A DNA stretch of 64,000 bases from Dactylis glomerata (lineage: Eukaryota; Streptophyta; Magnoliopsida; Poales; Poaceae), in the NCBI GenBank assembly GCA_007115705.1, contig QXEO01002091.1, forward strand, positions 124,001 to 188,000, written 5' to 3'. Shown here piece after piece: positions 1-12,579 of the stretch. Each line of letters begins with the position of its first letter. Positions within the stretch are counted from its first letter, which is position 1. The notes beneath the pieces were generated by a model that worked only from the letters and a program-made list of their open reading frames with translations, made no database searches and was not told the origin of the DNA. Position numbers and translations under genes: made by a program.

Positions 1-1949
1 TATAATAGGGCATCTCGCCTACCGTTTCACCGCTTACCCCCTCCGGTCCACTCCATTTCCTCATCGATGCACACCCTCCCCAGCCTGCCCATATCTCTAG
101 CCACCCTCCTATGCTCATTACGCCACACCGGTAGCCGATTTACCAAGGACGCTCCAGGCAGCTTGGTCGACGCGTCGGCATTCGAGTTACTAGGTTCAGT
201 GCCGGATGTGCGAGCGCCTTGTGGCGGTGGGTGGGAGACCTCTGTTTTCACCAGATCTGATTGATGGTGCAGACGACGTGTCGTGCAACGTTGAGCAGAA
301 GCATGTCGCGTCATGAGCCGGGGGGCTTCCGCCGGTGGGGAGCACGAGAGTGGCACTGAAACTCAGAGCATCATGTACATCGACATCAATGGAGTCGACA
401 CAGCGGAGGGGAGTCTGTAGGGTAGGCCAAGGTGGAGACGAGCCAGTGATCCACCATGGCTAGTGAGCGGCAACACGGGAGAGGCACCCGAGCTAGCTAA
501 ACGGCATAGAGGAGACTAAGACGCGGTGACATTTCAGCTCGACACTTAGGCTTCGCGTGGCTACTATGTTTGGTTTGGGGCACCCAAGCAGGGCAGCATT
601 GTCTATTTGCGGCATGAGAGGCCAAAATTTGAGGTTGCAAGAGAACTATACATTATCTGTTGGTGCAAGATTTCTGGTCAAGGTGATGTAAAAAGTGGAA
701 ATCCACTTTGTCTCATGGGTGTATATGCTCTTACTGCAAAAAAAAAAAACATATTTTAACATGTCTAAGAATTCCATAAAAAAAAATCTTGACGTACATC
801 TAGAATTTTATGTTCACTCACAAAGTTCCACAAGAAAAAAAAAACATTTTTATGGCCCATGCGAAAAAGATAATATTTTGTGCTACACAATTGCTATTTA
901 CGTGGCATTCTTTGATCTTTCTAACACAAGTCGCAAGAAATCTGTTTTCTCTACAAAACTTTTTGGATGAATATATAATATTTAGATGTATGCTCGTAGA
1001 TTTTTGTTCAATTTTTTTGACATTTTAAAATGCATTTAAAGTGCATTTTGTATAATACTCTATATGCGTTTAGCTATGAGCCAAAACATCATGGCTTGTA
1101 AAAAGCTGGGTTTTTTTTTTGGCAGAAACCCTATTATACATCATCTGGAGATCCTCTAATTCAGCTTTCCAACCCGTGCTCTTGTTCTACATACATTGCC
1201 CTTTTTGACACAAGTCATTCCTTTTGAAACGAATGTGAAGACGCAGGCAGGTTTAAGGAAAAGTGGCGAGCTAGTTGGGGTGATTGATAACAGATAATTC
1301 CCAACATTTCTTTTGTCGAATCACTCCCAACAATTTCCTGCCCACCAACCAAACACAAGTGTAACCAAACCTGAAAGAGAAATAGACGTTCATACGGAGC
1401 TACTAGCAAGTAAAAATCGTCGCAAGGACAACTAGTCACACAATCGTCTACCATGCTGCCTCCGTTTCACATGGCTGTGGTAAAAACGAACTGGAGGAAT
1501 CACGGCGTGGTACTCTGATCACACCGCATACACTGCGAAGAGATCAAGTGCGGAATGACAGTTGTGCTGCCGCTGATTTTGTTATCGCAGACTGAGCAGT
1601 AGGCAATAAATTAGTACTAGCAGGATGAACGGATGATGAATTAAACAAATGATTGCGTGCGTTCCGCTACGCATCGACACTATTCCATTCCATCTGGTTG
1701 GCTGGCATCCTCCGCCTCGTGCGTGTGCTCTCCCCTCATCATCATCACTCTCTCCCTCCCGATCTTGTCCCAACGAGCCAGCGACGACGACGAAGACCAC
1801 TGCTGAATTCTTCTCCGTCTTCTTCTTCCCCTGTGCCATCTTCCTCTCATCTCCAGTAGGCGAGAGAGGGACGAGACGAGGAAATATCTGTCTACCGGCC
1901 GTCACGAGCTCCAAACATCCCTCAAAGGTTTGACTGCCTCCTACCAATC
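1..1949. other. Intergenic DNA upstream of the kinase gene
   Basis: No convincing gene is seen. The short open frames on both strands lack recognisable domains. The first 690 bases are moderately GC-rich and could be a decayed gene or transposon fragment that I do not recognise. About 720-1130 is AT-rich with several A and T runs. The right end (1730-1990) becomes pyrimidine-rich, which fits the core promoter of the downstream gene. Confidence 0.5.
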
Positions 1950-2109
1950 TCTTTCACCCCTCTCCCTCCCACCCTCCCTCCCTCCCTCTCTGCCCCGTCA
2001 TTGCCTTCGCCCATTTCCTCGTCGCTTCGCCTCTTGCCCGCCCCGGATCGGCGCTAGCTCCCCTCCCAGCTTCCGGGACTCCTCCGCCATCGCAAGCAAC
2101 ACACCCAAG
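1950..2109 (+). promoter_or_regulatory. Probable 5' UTR exon / Y-patch region of the kinase gene
   Basis: A long CT-rich stretch (about 1950-2000, dominated by CCCTCCCT-type repeats) is typical of grass core promoters and 5' leaders. It is followed by a candidate splice donor, AAG|GT at 2109/2110. The next convincing acceptor is TTGCAG at 3923-3928, seven bases before the kinase start codon, so this would be a non-coding first exon with a 1.8-kb leader intron. This is inferred from sequence composition and splice motifs only. An alternative start from the TATA-like box at 2360 is possible. Confidence 0.4.
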
Positions 2110-2289
2110 GTTCGTCCTCCCTCCCTATCCCGCTGCTCTCCTCCCGTTCTTGGCTGATTTGTCGGCGTTCTTTCGTCCTGTCCTCCGGCGGCCGTCGCCG
2201 ATCTGCGCGGGGATTGGTTTAACCAGAGCTTTCGCCGGATCACGGTGGTCGCGCGCCAACCCTGCACCTCCGCTTACCACCCTGCCGAG

Positions 2290-3750
2290 CACTACCAGTT
2301 TCTTGCCTAGTGGTCAGCTTAATTTCAGTCAGCGAGAATCATCTCCCTGTTTGCCGAGGTATAAAAGCCTAAAAGGTTTCTTTCACATCAGCAAACTGAG
2401 ATTCCCCTGTCCACCACTACCAGTTCCCTCTTGCCTAATTCTCGGGTTCATTTGAGTTCAGAACACTGGTAGTTAACGGCTAGGGAGTTAAGAATTTGGT
2501 GCCTGTTCTCCATGTTTGTTGCGGTAAAAGGTTTCCATTTTACATCAGGAGTTTAGATTCGTTATAGTACTTTCCATTATGGGGATTTATTTCTCCACTA
2601 ACGGTGCGACTGCAACAATACGCAAGCTGTGCCGACAATAATCTGAAATGTACTGCCTTCGCGCGCTAGGAGTTTACGCCTAGGAAGTTCAGAACTTCGT
2701 GCGTGTTCTTACTAGCTCGCAACAAAAATTACTACCACTAAAACCTGAATCCAGAACTCTGGCACCCGCTCTGCCCGGTCCAATCTTTCCTTCTGTTTAG
2801 TTAGGTTAGCTTCAGTCAGCGTGATTCCACGAAGCCTGATGCAGTACAAAGTTTCTTTTACATGAGGACTTTAAGCATGTTGTACTGTAATAGCTGCCAT
2901 TTCTATGTCGACTTCACGGTTCCACACTTGGTGCAGTAGCTGTATTTATTTTACACAGTCCGCACTGAGAGCAACTATTCGGAGAATTCATCATCACCTC
3001 AAACTGAATCTTAAAATATCCCTCAAACTACTATGAGTTTCTTCTTTGCCTAGTGCTTAGGTTAATTTCGGTCAGCGTGAATCCTTCCCCTTGTTGTCGT
3101 GGTAAAAGGTTTCTTACACATCAGCAAGTGAGATTCCCCTGTCGACCACTACGAGTTTCTTCTTGCCTAGTACTTAGGTTAATTTGAGTCAGCGTGGTGC
3201 CTGTTTGTTTCGGTAAAAAGGTTCCTTTTTTACATCAGGAGTTTAGATTCGTTATACTACTTGCCATTTATGGAATTTATTTCTCCACTAACGGTGCGAC
3301 TACGAGTACAATCACGCAACAAGCTGTGCTAACAGTAATCACTATTATTCGGAAAATTCGCCATCCCCAAACTGGATCTGAAAAGTACTGCCTTCAAATG
3401 ACGAGGAGATTTTTTGTGAAAAATCCACAGGTCTATTAATAATCATCAACAGTAGTACAAAGAGTTCCAAAAGTAATGCAAAATTACAAATAGGTCACTG
3501 GAAAGAGTTCACAGCTAGGAAGTTCAGAACTTGGTGCCTGTTCTTACTAGCTCAAGCAAAAATATTTTCACTAAAAATCAGAACGCAGAACTCTGGTACC
3601 CGCTCTGTCCGGTCTAATCTTGCCTTGTGTTTAGTTAGGTTAGCATCAGTCAGCGTGATTGTGTGAAGCCTGATGGCAGTACAAAGTTTCTCCTACGTCA
3701 GGATTTTAAGCAGTATGTTGTCCTGTACTTGTCATTTATGGAAATTTCTG
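2290..3750. repeat. Diverged direct duplication upstream of the kinase CDS
   Basis: Three blocks recur in the same order about 700-840 bp apart: 2293-2460 with 3035-3195; 2504-2655 with 3197-3395; and 2670-2905 with 3505-3745. Shared landmarks include TTTACATCAGGAGTTTAGAT and TTTAGTTAGGTTAGC. Many substitutions and small indels separate the copies, so the duplication is old. It lies wholly in the presumed leader intron or promoter. Confidence 0.75.
2360..2367 (+). promoter_or_regulatory. TATA-like box in the kinase upstream region
   Basis: TATAAAAG lies in the first copy of a duplicated upstream segment. The corresponding place in the second copy (about 3100) reads GGTAAAAGG and has lost the TATA core. 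It could be an alternative promoter for the kinase gene or a chance match inside the leader intron. Confidence 0.3.
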
Positions 3751-3935
3751 TCTGTTCTTAGCTTGGAACATAACAGTTACTTTCTTCCCAACCTGAATTC
3801 AGAATTCGTTCTGGCTCTTCTCGGTCTGTTCTATTGAATTGTGTTTATATTTGTAACATTTCGGCAAAGTACAGACTTTGGAGGTCCACTACTCAACAGT
3901 TCCCTGATTAGTTTCCAATGTATTGCAGCACAGCG

Positions 3936-6605
3936 ATGAGGTGCCTGCGTTTCTTACATGGAGAAGCCAAAGCGGAGCATACAACCACCAAGTTGGCCTC
4001 TGTGCGGTCCTTCAGCACGACGTCGACGGACCGCGAGGCCCGGTCTGGCTCAGACCTCAATAACCTGAACGCCTCCGACATGAGCACGGAGTCGATACGG
4101 AGGACACAGTACCCCAGCTTCACCGACCGCCCCAGCAACCTCAGGCTGTTCACCTTCTCCGAGCTCAAGAATGCTACGCGCAACTTCAGCAGGTCGCTCA
4201 TGGTCGGCGAGGGTGGGTTTGGGTGTGTATACAGGGGAGTCATCAAGAACTCTGATGAACCGACTGAGCGGATCGAGATCGCCGTCAAGCAGTTGAATCG
4301 CAAAGGGGTTCAGGCAAGTTCTTTCACCGTCTTGTACTTCCTGACAGTATTGTTCTTAGGGACTGCTCTAAAAAAATGTTAGACAGCAAGCAAAAAGCAT
4401 ACAAATATTTGATAGCATGTAATACCATACAATTATTACAACCCACTTGTTTGCATTGTGATGAGCCGATGAGTAGTCATAAATCGTTCATAGTGTAAGT
4501 TGGACATGGTTCTAAATCTTCAATCTAGGCATCTTAGAACTAACACTGGATTTTTGAACTCATCATTTCTGAAGAAAAAGACATTCAGTAGGCCTAGTTG
4601 CTTCAGGCAAGAAAAAGTATAATTTATACCTGTTAATTTCCGAAGCATTTAGAGTCCATGTTAACTTACATATTGTTTTATCCTTGGTTAGAGTGAGTCA
4701 ACTAGTAGAAGAGTATTAGAGAAACTGCTAAACTTAAGTTGTAAGCGAAGCATAGCATGCCAGCATTTCAATTCCACTTGCTGGTTGTCTCCTTCCTAAG
4801 TTACTTACACTGTAATCTAGCTTAAGCCCTTGGTTTGGGTTCCTAATATATACCATCTTTATTCAGGGGCAGAAGGAATGGTTAACAGAGATGAATGTGC
4901 TTGGGATTGTTGATCATCCAAATCTTGTCAAACTAATAGGCTACTGTGCTGACGATGATGAGCGTGGAATGCAGCGGCTTCTAGTATACGAATACATGCC
5001 CAACGGAAGTGTGGATGACCACTTGGCAAGTAGGTCGAATTCCACTCTATCATGGCCAATGAGATTAAAAGTAGCTCTCGATGCTGCTCGAGGGCTGAAG
5101 TATCTTCATGAAGAAATGGATTTTCAGGTAATTCAGTTGCTCTCTGGTGGTCTATACTAAAACAAACTGAATCTGTAACATTTGCGTGATTTTAGCATCA
5201 CTGCCTAAGTACGTTCATCGAAAAAGAACACATGCAAGTAGGAGAAATTGTGTATTTAACTATTTTAGCATCCATGCAGGTTATTTTCCGAGACCTGAAG
5301 ACATCTAACATTCTATTAGATGAGAACTGGAATGCAAAATTGTCGGACTTTGGATTGGCTAGGCATGGGCCACAGGAAGGTCTATCCCATGTCTCCACAG
5401 CGGTACGGATATCTACCAACAAATAACCGTTTTGCGCTAGTGTGTTCTGACAGCACTCTGTTTCATATTCTTCTAATTATTTTGCTTGCAACTGTACAAT
5501 GTTCTAAATATATAGATAATAATCATGGTGCCAAGTAGGCAACATAACATGTAAGCTGTTTCTATTTTTTTAACATGATTCCCTTTTGATAGCAATGAAG
5601 TTGAAAAATGGATACCGAGTTAAACAACGTCAAATGGTGTAATTGATTAGTTTTTTTTTGCTGTATTTATTCTATTCATGCTTAAAGGTGTATGAGTTAA
5701 TTTTTGAAGTTCTCAACAGTATTTTTTTATAATTGCAACTGAAGTCCTCGAAATGAGTGAGTACTTCAGTTTGAATAAGCGTTAGTTAGTGCTATATTCA
5801 TTCTTCTAGCTGCTTCAGAATGACGCATGTACACGTATCCTAGCCAAAATAAGATGTCCACTAAAGAAATCGTGTTTTTCTCCTTCAGAGAAGGCCAACC
5901 ACATCTACAAGTGACAAGAGTTCAGTTTTGAAGTATTCATCCTAACTATCATAACTGTTCTCGGTGTTCTAGTTTTGTGAAGCTTATTAGTTCCTTCTTG
6001 CCAGTTTCTTTGGTTCCTAGTACAGCTTAAATTTGATACATACGTCCGTCTAAACTAACATTTTTTATACTATGGTTCCTCAGGTCGTTGGGACTCTAGG
6101 ATATGCAGCACCAGAGTACATGCAAACTGGGCGCCTCACTGCAAAAAGTGACATATGGGGCTATGGTGTGCTCCTTTATGAGCTCATCACGGGTCGCCGT
6201 CCCATTGACAGGAACCGCCCAAAGGGCGAGCAGAAGCTCCTGGATTGGGTGAAACCATACATCTCTGACGTAAAACGGTTCCCCATCATTGTAGACCCAC
6301 GGCTAGAGGGACACTACAACCTCAAGTCCATGACAAAGTTGGCGGGCGTGGCGAACCGCTGCCTACTCCGTCTACCGAAATCACGCCCAAAGATGAGCGA
6401 GGTGTATGAAATGGTTCAGAAGATTGTCGATAGTGTTGAGAGTGGACCGCCACAGCCTCCTCTACACTACCATGGCTCAGTTTCTGAACCAGGCGCGAAG
6501 CGGACGAAGAAAGGATCGCTCAAGAGAAGATTCCATGAATTCAAATTTGGCTCCCGCCTGATCGTATGGCGGGGCTGGAAGCCTGAGGTTATAAAGACCT
6601 GCTGA
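3936..6605 (+). CDS. Receptor-like cytoplasmic kinase, subfamily VII, PCRK1/PBL19-like
   Basis: Serine/threonine protein kinase; relatives act below pattern-recognition receptors at the plasma membrane in plant immunity (family knowledge). Coding exons: 3936-4313, 4867-5127, 5280-5402 and 6084-6605, all phase 0, 427 aa. The N-terminus (MRCLRFLHGE) matches the MRCF/MKCF start of this subgroup; Cys3 may be acylated. Kinase landmarks: glycine-rich loop GEGGFGCVYRG (91-101), ATP lysine in AVKQL (Lys118), FRDLKTSN catalytic loop (Asp218) with F in place of the HRD histidine, DFG (236-238), GTLGYAAPE activation-segment end (257-265) and ELITGRRP. The C-terminus ends in WKPEVIKTC, as in related proteins. 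Intron 1 has a GC donor (CAG|GCAAGT) with a normal CAG acceptor. No frameshift or premature stop is seen. The gene looks functional. Confidence 0.9.
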
Positions 6606-8239
6606 AAAAGGTAGTGGTCCATGTCTGTAACTGTAAGTATAGCTGTTCATATGGGTGCACAGATGAGTTGTGGCGGTTTGGCCTCTAGTTTTCTGTGTAA
6701 TACATCTGATTTCGTGTGCGTGACCATCTGAGCTGCGAGCAAGATGGGGATCAGTAGGCCCCTAGTGTTTTTGGTGCAGTTTCAGCCCTTCCATGTCACA
6801 AATTCTTCTCTGAACCAAGTTTTTGGTGCAACCTGTGTGGCTAGCAGAGGTGGTGATCAACAGTAGGCCCCTTTGATTAGTGCAAAAAAACTGTCATTTT
6901 TCTTCTAGAAAGGGTTTATCATGCAGGGAGTGATTCAGATTCAGGCAAGATGTGACCTGACCAGTGGATTGCTGCCGACCAATGGGAAAATGTGCCTTAT
7001 CTCCAACTCAATTGCCGAATGATCTGAATATCCGATGGTGTCGACAGCCATGCCTGGAGGTACATTCCTGCCAGCCATCCTTTTGGTCAGATAAGACCCA
7101 GCTGCATATATCAGAAAGAGACCCTTTCTGCAATTGGGAGGATGTCAATTCATTCAATAGTATAGTCCGCATGATGTTTTATTACCCAAGATGATCAAAT
7201 TTTCAGTTGTTGATCCAGTGAAATCATTTGGTAGAGACTGTATCGGTGGCAAAGTTTCTGGTGGTGGTCTCATTCCGCTGTTCCCATGTAGCTTGAAAGG
7301 CACAGTGGGTGACTGGAAGCAAGGAATTCTGCATACTTTCCATTCCATCGTCATCATAAAAAATTGCATCTTCCATATGCACGGTGCAGAATTTTGGCAG
7401 ATTTTTATGTGGTGGGCAGGAACTGTAGGACTCCTTTCGGCTTCGGCGAATCGAACCATTTGCTTGTCGACGAACGGAAGCAACACTTGGCTCTGAAGAA
7501 CCTCAAATCCTCCCTGCTCCTGGACAGAAAGAAGAGGAGGTGAGGTCCCTCTCAGCTCATCTGATGTCTCATATGCCATGTCTAGGCATCACCATACATC
7601 TGTACGCGCCTGATGCTTGCTTATCATCTTCAGAAAGAAATTAGCACATGGTGTGTGTTGTGTCTACACTGTGTGATGATGCACCATCTTCAGAAATTAG
7701 ATGCAGAATGCGTGTAGGGATCTCCCGAACCAGTCACATGGTTTGCCATTTGCAGCCATTGCTTTTGCAGCTGCAACTGATGGCGAAGGCTTCCTGCTGC
7801 CTTCTGAAACAAGCCCCTAGAAAAAGGAAACCGCAGCAGCATTCATGCAAGTTCTTGCTTCAGTTTCTTTTCTTTACAGGCAGAAAGTAAAACCGTCCAG
7901 AGGTCACCAAATTTGTTAGGTTCTGAGAGACAGTTTTCAAAATTTAGGTTCTCCATCCAATCACCGCTCTCCCGTCTTTTGACACTGGCCATTGTCTTCT
8001 TCGCCGTCGTCATCGATCACTTGGAAGTATATACTTTTCTTTTCTTCTTTTTCTTAATAAACCAGCTAACTTTCACATGGGCACTTAATGTTGACATGAA
8101 CAATGAGGCCCTTCTCATGGAGCATTAGGAACAGGACGGACGATGTTGTGTCAGATCCAAGTCATCCTGATTAAGATCGATCTGTGGCCCTGCCTTTTTA
8201 AATTTCGTCTCATTATGAATTTTTCTCCCCCTTTTCTTT
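6606..8239. other. 3' flank of the kinase gene, no gene recognised
   Basis: The first few hundred bases should include the kinase 3' UTR. A short motif around GATCA-CAGTAGGCCCC occurs twice (about 6748-6762 and 6855-6872), suggesting a small local duplication. Open frames at 7191-7496 (+) and 7154-7579 (-) overlap each other and show no domain, so I do not call them. The pyrimidine-rich end at 8220-8239 borders the MULE. Confidence 0.5.
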
Positions 8240-8358
8240 GAGCTAATTACACTGGAGGTCCTACAACTTGCACTCTATGTGAAGATTTGGTCCTAAAATC
8301 CATAGTAGGTTGTATAGCAGTCCTACAACTTGCGTTTGCGAGCTAATTTGGTCCTCGG
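8240..8358 (+). repeat. MULE left terminal inverted repeat
   Basis: Matches the reverse complement of 19135-19255 along its length with scattered mismatches. Shared blocks are AGCTAATTACAC, GTCCTACA, CTATGTGAAG, GGTTGTATA and AATTTGGTCCTC. Confidence 0.85.
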
Positions 8359-10137
8359 CGTCCTAGTAAGCAGCCACGTAGGATGGCTAGGTGAATTTTG
8401 TTGCTTTGATCGTTTTGCAAAAAGGCCCTCGAACAGTTTTCCTTTACTGAAAAAGTCCTGACCGAACGGGCACAGCTAGAAATCAGGCGCAGACCACTCT
8501 GCTCGCCTTTCTTCTCGCCACGCTCCCGCGCCGTCCCCCGCTCCCTCGCCCACCGTCGGCGCGCCGCCCACCGCTCCCTCGCCGTCGGCCGACTGCGGTT
8601 ATGCGGCACCGGTTGTGGAGCGACGACCCGCCCGAGTACGGTACGTCTCGCCGCCGTCTCCGTCCTCTCTGCCACTCCTTCTCTGTTCCCGCCGGCGCCG
8701 CCATGGCCGGCCATGATCGATGCTCGTTTCTCTCGTTTTTTCGAGTGAAATCGACTCGTAATCAACGACTTGTTCAACTGTAGTAGGAATTGAGATGAAC
8801 CATGGTCTGATTCGTCGATTGGTAGCTGTCCTGTTCCGCGGCAGTTCGATGCCATGTTCTGCTTGCACCTGTAGATGTACTTGTTTTAATGGCAATGCAG
8901 CATGATTTTGTGTATATTAGAACTAATGTGCATGGAATAGAGCAAAAAAAGTCGCAAAATTTGCAGTGGTTCGAAATTGTTATTTCTGAATTTCTACGCC
9001 CTGTACTCTGACAGAGATTGTCTCTGTTTTTGGTTGTAGAGCATGTTCATGGTGTTTTCACTCTTATGGTTTATCACAATGGGTTTTTTGGTAACTTGAC
9101 TGGGTCAGTGGACTATGTGGATGCCAGTGTCGACTGGTTTGACTATATCTCCCCTGCTGATTTTTCAAATACATTGCTTGATGAGATGCCGTATATTCTT
9201 GACTGGGTGAGGGGTGAGAAGGTGCATGTGTACTGGGTACTTCCTGACACTGAGTTGTCTGATGGCATTGTGCCAATTGTCAGTGATGATGACATTGAAG
9301 AAATGAAGAAGGCCACAAGGGATCACAAGCTGTTGGAGATATTTGTTGATCAGACTGGATTCATCAGGAATTTGAGGCCTGATGTTATCAAGATTGCAAA
9401 GAAGACAACAACCAATGAGTATGATCAAGAACATGAAGATATTGGACATGAAGATATTGGACAAGGTCTTGAGTCACAACATGATCATGAAGCAGAAGGC
9501 CAAAGTGACAGTGACAGTGATACTGACAGTGAGTTCACATTTGTTGATAGTGATCTAGATGCTGAGAGTGGAGATGATGATCTGTTTGCTGACAATGTTG
9601 ACAGAGATGTGAATGACAGCAATGATCAGATTGTTGTTGCTGAGGTAGAGAATGATACATTGCTTGATGACAGAGATCTGGAATTGGGAGAAGAAGAAAG
9701 GTTGTCTTTGCAGTACAAGTTCAATGCATTCAACCCACAGATAGACATGGATAGGCCAACACTCAAACTTGGGTTGATGTTTGCCAACATTGAGGATGTT
9801 AGGCAGGCAGTGAATGCATACAGCATCAGAGAAAGAGTAAAGATTAGGAAAATAAAAAATGACAGGACAAGATTGCATGCAATTTGTGAAGATGGCTGCC
9901 CCTGGATGCTTAAGGTAGGATATGATATGCAAAGGACAGGTGGTTATATAATCACTGCATACAATGGTGAGCATAGATGTGAGAGAGTGTATCAGATGAG
10001 AGCACTGACAGCTAAATTCCTTGCCCAAAAATTTATTGAGGAATTCATGGACAACCAGAAGATGGACCTACAAACCTTTGCTTCCAAAGTCCAGAGGGAA
10101 TTTGGCATTTGCCCAGATAGGTGGAAGCTTGGTAGAG

Positions 10138-11803
10138 TGATACGTCTCAAACGTATCTATAATTTTTGATGTTCCATGCTTTGTTTTACACCATTTGCCT
10201 ATTGTTTCGTTACACTTAGTGGCATTTTTATACATTTTCCGGAACTAACCTATTAACGAAGTGCCACAGTGCCAGTTTCCTGTTTTCTGCTGTTTTTGTG
10301 TTTCAGAAGTGATACACAGGAAATATTCTCGGAATTGGACGAAACAAGTTCCTGAAGTCATATTTCACCGGGGAGCTCCCAAACATCCGAAGACCTGACG
10401 GAGGGGGGCCACGTGGCCCCCACACACAGGGGCGGTGCGGCCTGGCCCCTGGCCGCGCCACCCCCTTGTGAGGCCGCGTGGCTCCACCTCTGACAGCCTC
10501 CTTTCGCCTACATATACCCCCTGACGAGAAAAACCTAAGGGCCCGATCAGTTTTCCAGAATACATCGCGATCCGCCGCCGCCGTCGACCCGAAGATCGGG
10601 AGGGTCCAGAAGCTCTTCCCGGCACCCTGCCGGAGAGGGGAATCGCCACCGGAGGTCTTCTTCATCGCCATGCTTGCCTCCGGAGCGATGAGTGAGTAGT
10701 CTACCTTGGACTATGGGTCCATAGCAGTAGCTAGATGGTTGTCTTCTCCACCATGTGCTTCATGTTTAGATCTCATGAGCTGCCCTACATGATTGAGATC
10801 ACCGTTATGTAATACTATGATGTTGGTTTGTTGGGATCCGATGAATATTGGTGTTTATGATTAAGTTGCTGTACTGAATTATATCTGTTGTTATCTCTAT
10901 GTTGTTTATGATCTTGCATGCTCTCCGTTGTTAGTAGCTATCTTGGCCGAGTAGTTGCTAGTGACTCCAAGAGGGGGTATTTATGCTCGATAGTGGGTTC
11001 ATGTCTCTATTTCACCTGGGGGAGTGACAGAAACCTCTAAGGTGGTAGATGTGCTGTTGCTACTAGGGAGAAAACAACATTCATATGCTCAAGGGCATAT
11101 GCTTTGTTTACATTACACACTTTGCTTAATGCAATTATCTGTTGTTCGCAACTTAATACTTCTAGGGTGTTCGGATGATATCCCCGGGGGTGGATTATTA
11201 GTCATAGATGCAGTTGGATGGCGGTCTATGTATTTTGTTGTAATGCCCAGAGTGAATCTCATAGTGATCTTCTTGACATATCACGTTATCTTTATTCTAT
11301 CAATTGCCCAACTGTAATTTGTTTACCCAGCATGTTATTTATCTATGGAGAGACACCACTAGTGAACTGTGGACCCCGGTCCTATTTTAATCATATTGCA
11401 ATCACCTGTTTACTTTACCCGCATTGTTTACTTTACTCGCATATTACTACTGTTTTCCACTCGATACACACATAATCTTTGTTTCAAGCAAACCGGTGAG
11501 ATTGACAACCTCATCGCAAGTTGGGGACAAAGTATTTGTCTGTGTGTGTGCAGGTTCCGCGTTGCTGCTGGCCGAAGACGAGTCAACAAGTATCGTTAAC
11601 GGCGCCCTTGTTGGAAGTTACTAAGCCAGTCCGCATCACCTTCAGTCGTCACCGTCTCCCTTCTCCTGTTCGATAAACCTTGGTTTCTTAACTGAGGGAA
11701 AACTTGCTGCTGCACTCATCATACCTTCCTCTTGGGGTTCCCAACGGGCTGGTCATTCACCACGCACAAGGACTGTCTGTTGCCACATTCACCTGAAGCA
11801 TCA
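10138..11803 (+). repeat. Element A 5' LTR
   Basis: TG...CA ends. Nearly identical to 15157-16826. A TATA-like CTACATATACCCC motif (about 10509-10521) marks the likely U3 promoter. The antisense open frames found here recur in both LTRs and are not genes. Confidence 0.93.
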
Positions 11804-11813
11804 GCCTCTTTTC

Positions 11814-11831
11814 TGGCGCCGTTGCCGGGGA
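11814..11831 (+). other. Primer-binding site of element A (tRNA-Asp type)
   Basis: TGGCGCCGTTGCCGGGGA, 10 bases downstream of the 5' LTR, is complementary to the 3' end of plant tRNA-Asp. The same site occurs in element C. Confidence 0.85.
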
Positions 11832-11994
11832 AGGAAGAGAAGACTTCTGCGAGGGGAGTTCTTCGCACACACATACTTTACTTTGTTATTTGTTTTGCTT
11901 TACTTTATTTTATTTTACCTGCACTGCTTTTTATATCAAAAACCCAAAAAAATTAGAATCCTTGGTAGTTGTTATTTCTTTACTTTAGTTTATC

Positions 11995-12579
11995 ATGTCG
12001 TTTCCTAATTTCGTTCTGGAGGACCTCTCTGTAGGGAGCGGTTCAATTATTGGCAAAAGTAACATTGAGGAGTTCTTTAATCACATTAGTATGCATAAGG
12101 AAGTTGAGGAAAAGTCTTTGATTGAGTTAGCTCCTAGTTATGAAGTTGCTTCCGCTCATTTAGTTCACATGTTAGAAGCTAGGTTTGCTAGTCTTAATCC
12201 TGATATGCAATACATGTTCCTCAAGCTTCATGAAATTGAGGATCCCGAAAAGAAAGCTTTTATCTTGGAGACTTTGCACACAGAATTTAGAGAGGTTGCA
12301 ATTGAGGCTAGGAAAGTTTTTAAGAAGTTTAATAAGCTTGGCTTGCCTGTTGAAATTATTGGTGCACCCAACAAAGATTTTAGAATGCCAATACCCTGTA
12401 AACTTGCAGGAATTCATGATGCCTTGGAAACAAATTTTAGTTGGATTTGCCCTGAAAATCTTTTTGATGAAAATAGTGTACCAAGGCGTGACTACAAGGG
12501 GTACTCAAAACCTCAATTGGATAGTATTCATTTCTTTGTTTCTGTGGATCCTAGCACTTCATCTATTGATATTACTTGA
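11995..12579 (+). CDS. Element A internal ORF, unknown 194-aa protein
   Basis: Starts at ATG 11995 soon after the primer-binding site, the place where gag normally begins. The product begins MSFPNFVLEDLS and is mostly helical-looking and charged, with a segment such as LEARFASLNPDMQYMFLKLH. I see no CCHC knuckle, protease or other known domain. It is uninterrupted, so it may be conserved because the element needs it, or simply be recent. The corresponding region of element C carries an unrelated ORF. Function unknown. Confidence 0.5.
   Translation: MSFPNFVLEDLSVGSGSIIGKSNIEEFFNHISMHKEVEEKSLIELAPSYEVASAHLVHMLEARFASLNPDMQYMFLKLHEIEDPEKKAFILETLHTEFREVAIEARKVFKKFNKLGLPVEIIGAPNKDFRMPIPCKLAGIHDALETNFSWICPENLFDENSVPRRDYKGYSKPQLDSIHFFVSVDPSTSSIDIT

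Noticed and set aside
7154..7579. Overlapping open frames of 141 aa (-) and 101 aa (+)
   Set aside because: The two frames shadow each other, and neither has a domain or plausible promoter.
8231..8239. Perfect 9-bp target duplication for the MULE
   Set aside because: Both flanks are C/T-rich and similar, but I could not establish an exact match, so it is not claimed.
10303..10671. Antisense open frames of 122 and 94 aa in the element A LTR
   Set aside because: The same frames recur in the second LTR (15322-15690) and in related LTRs. They are GC-rich leader sequence with no domain.
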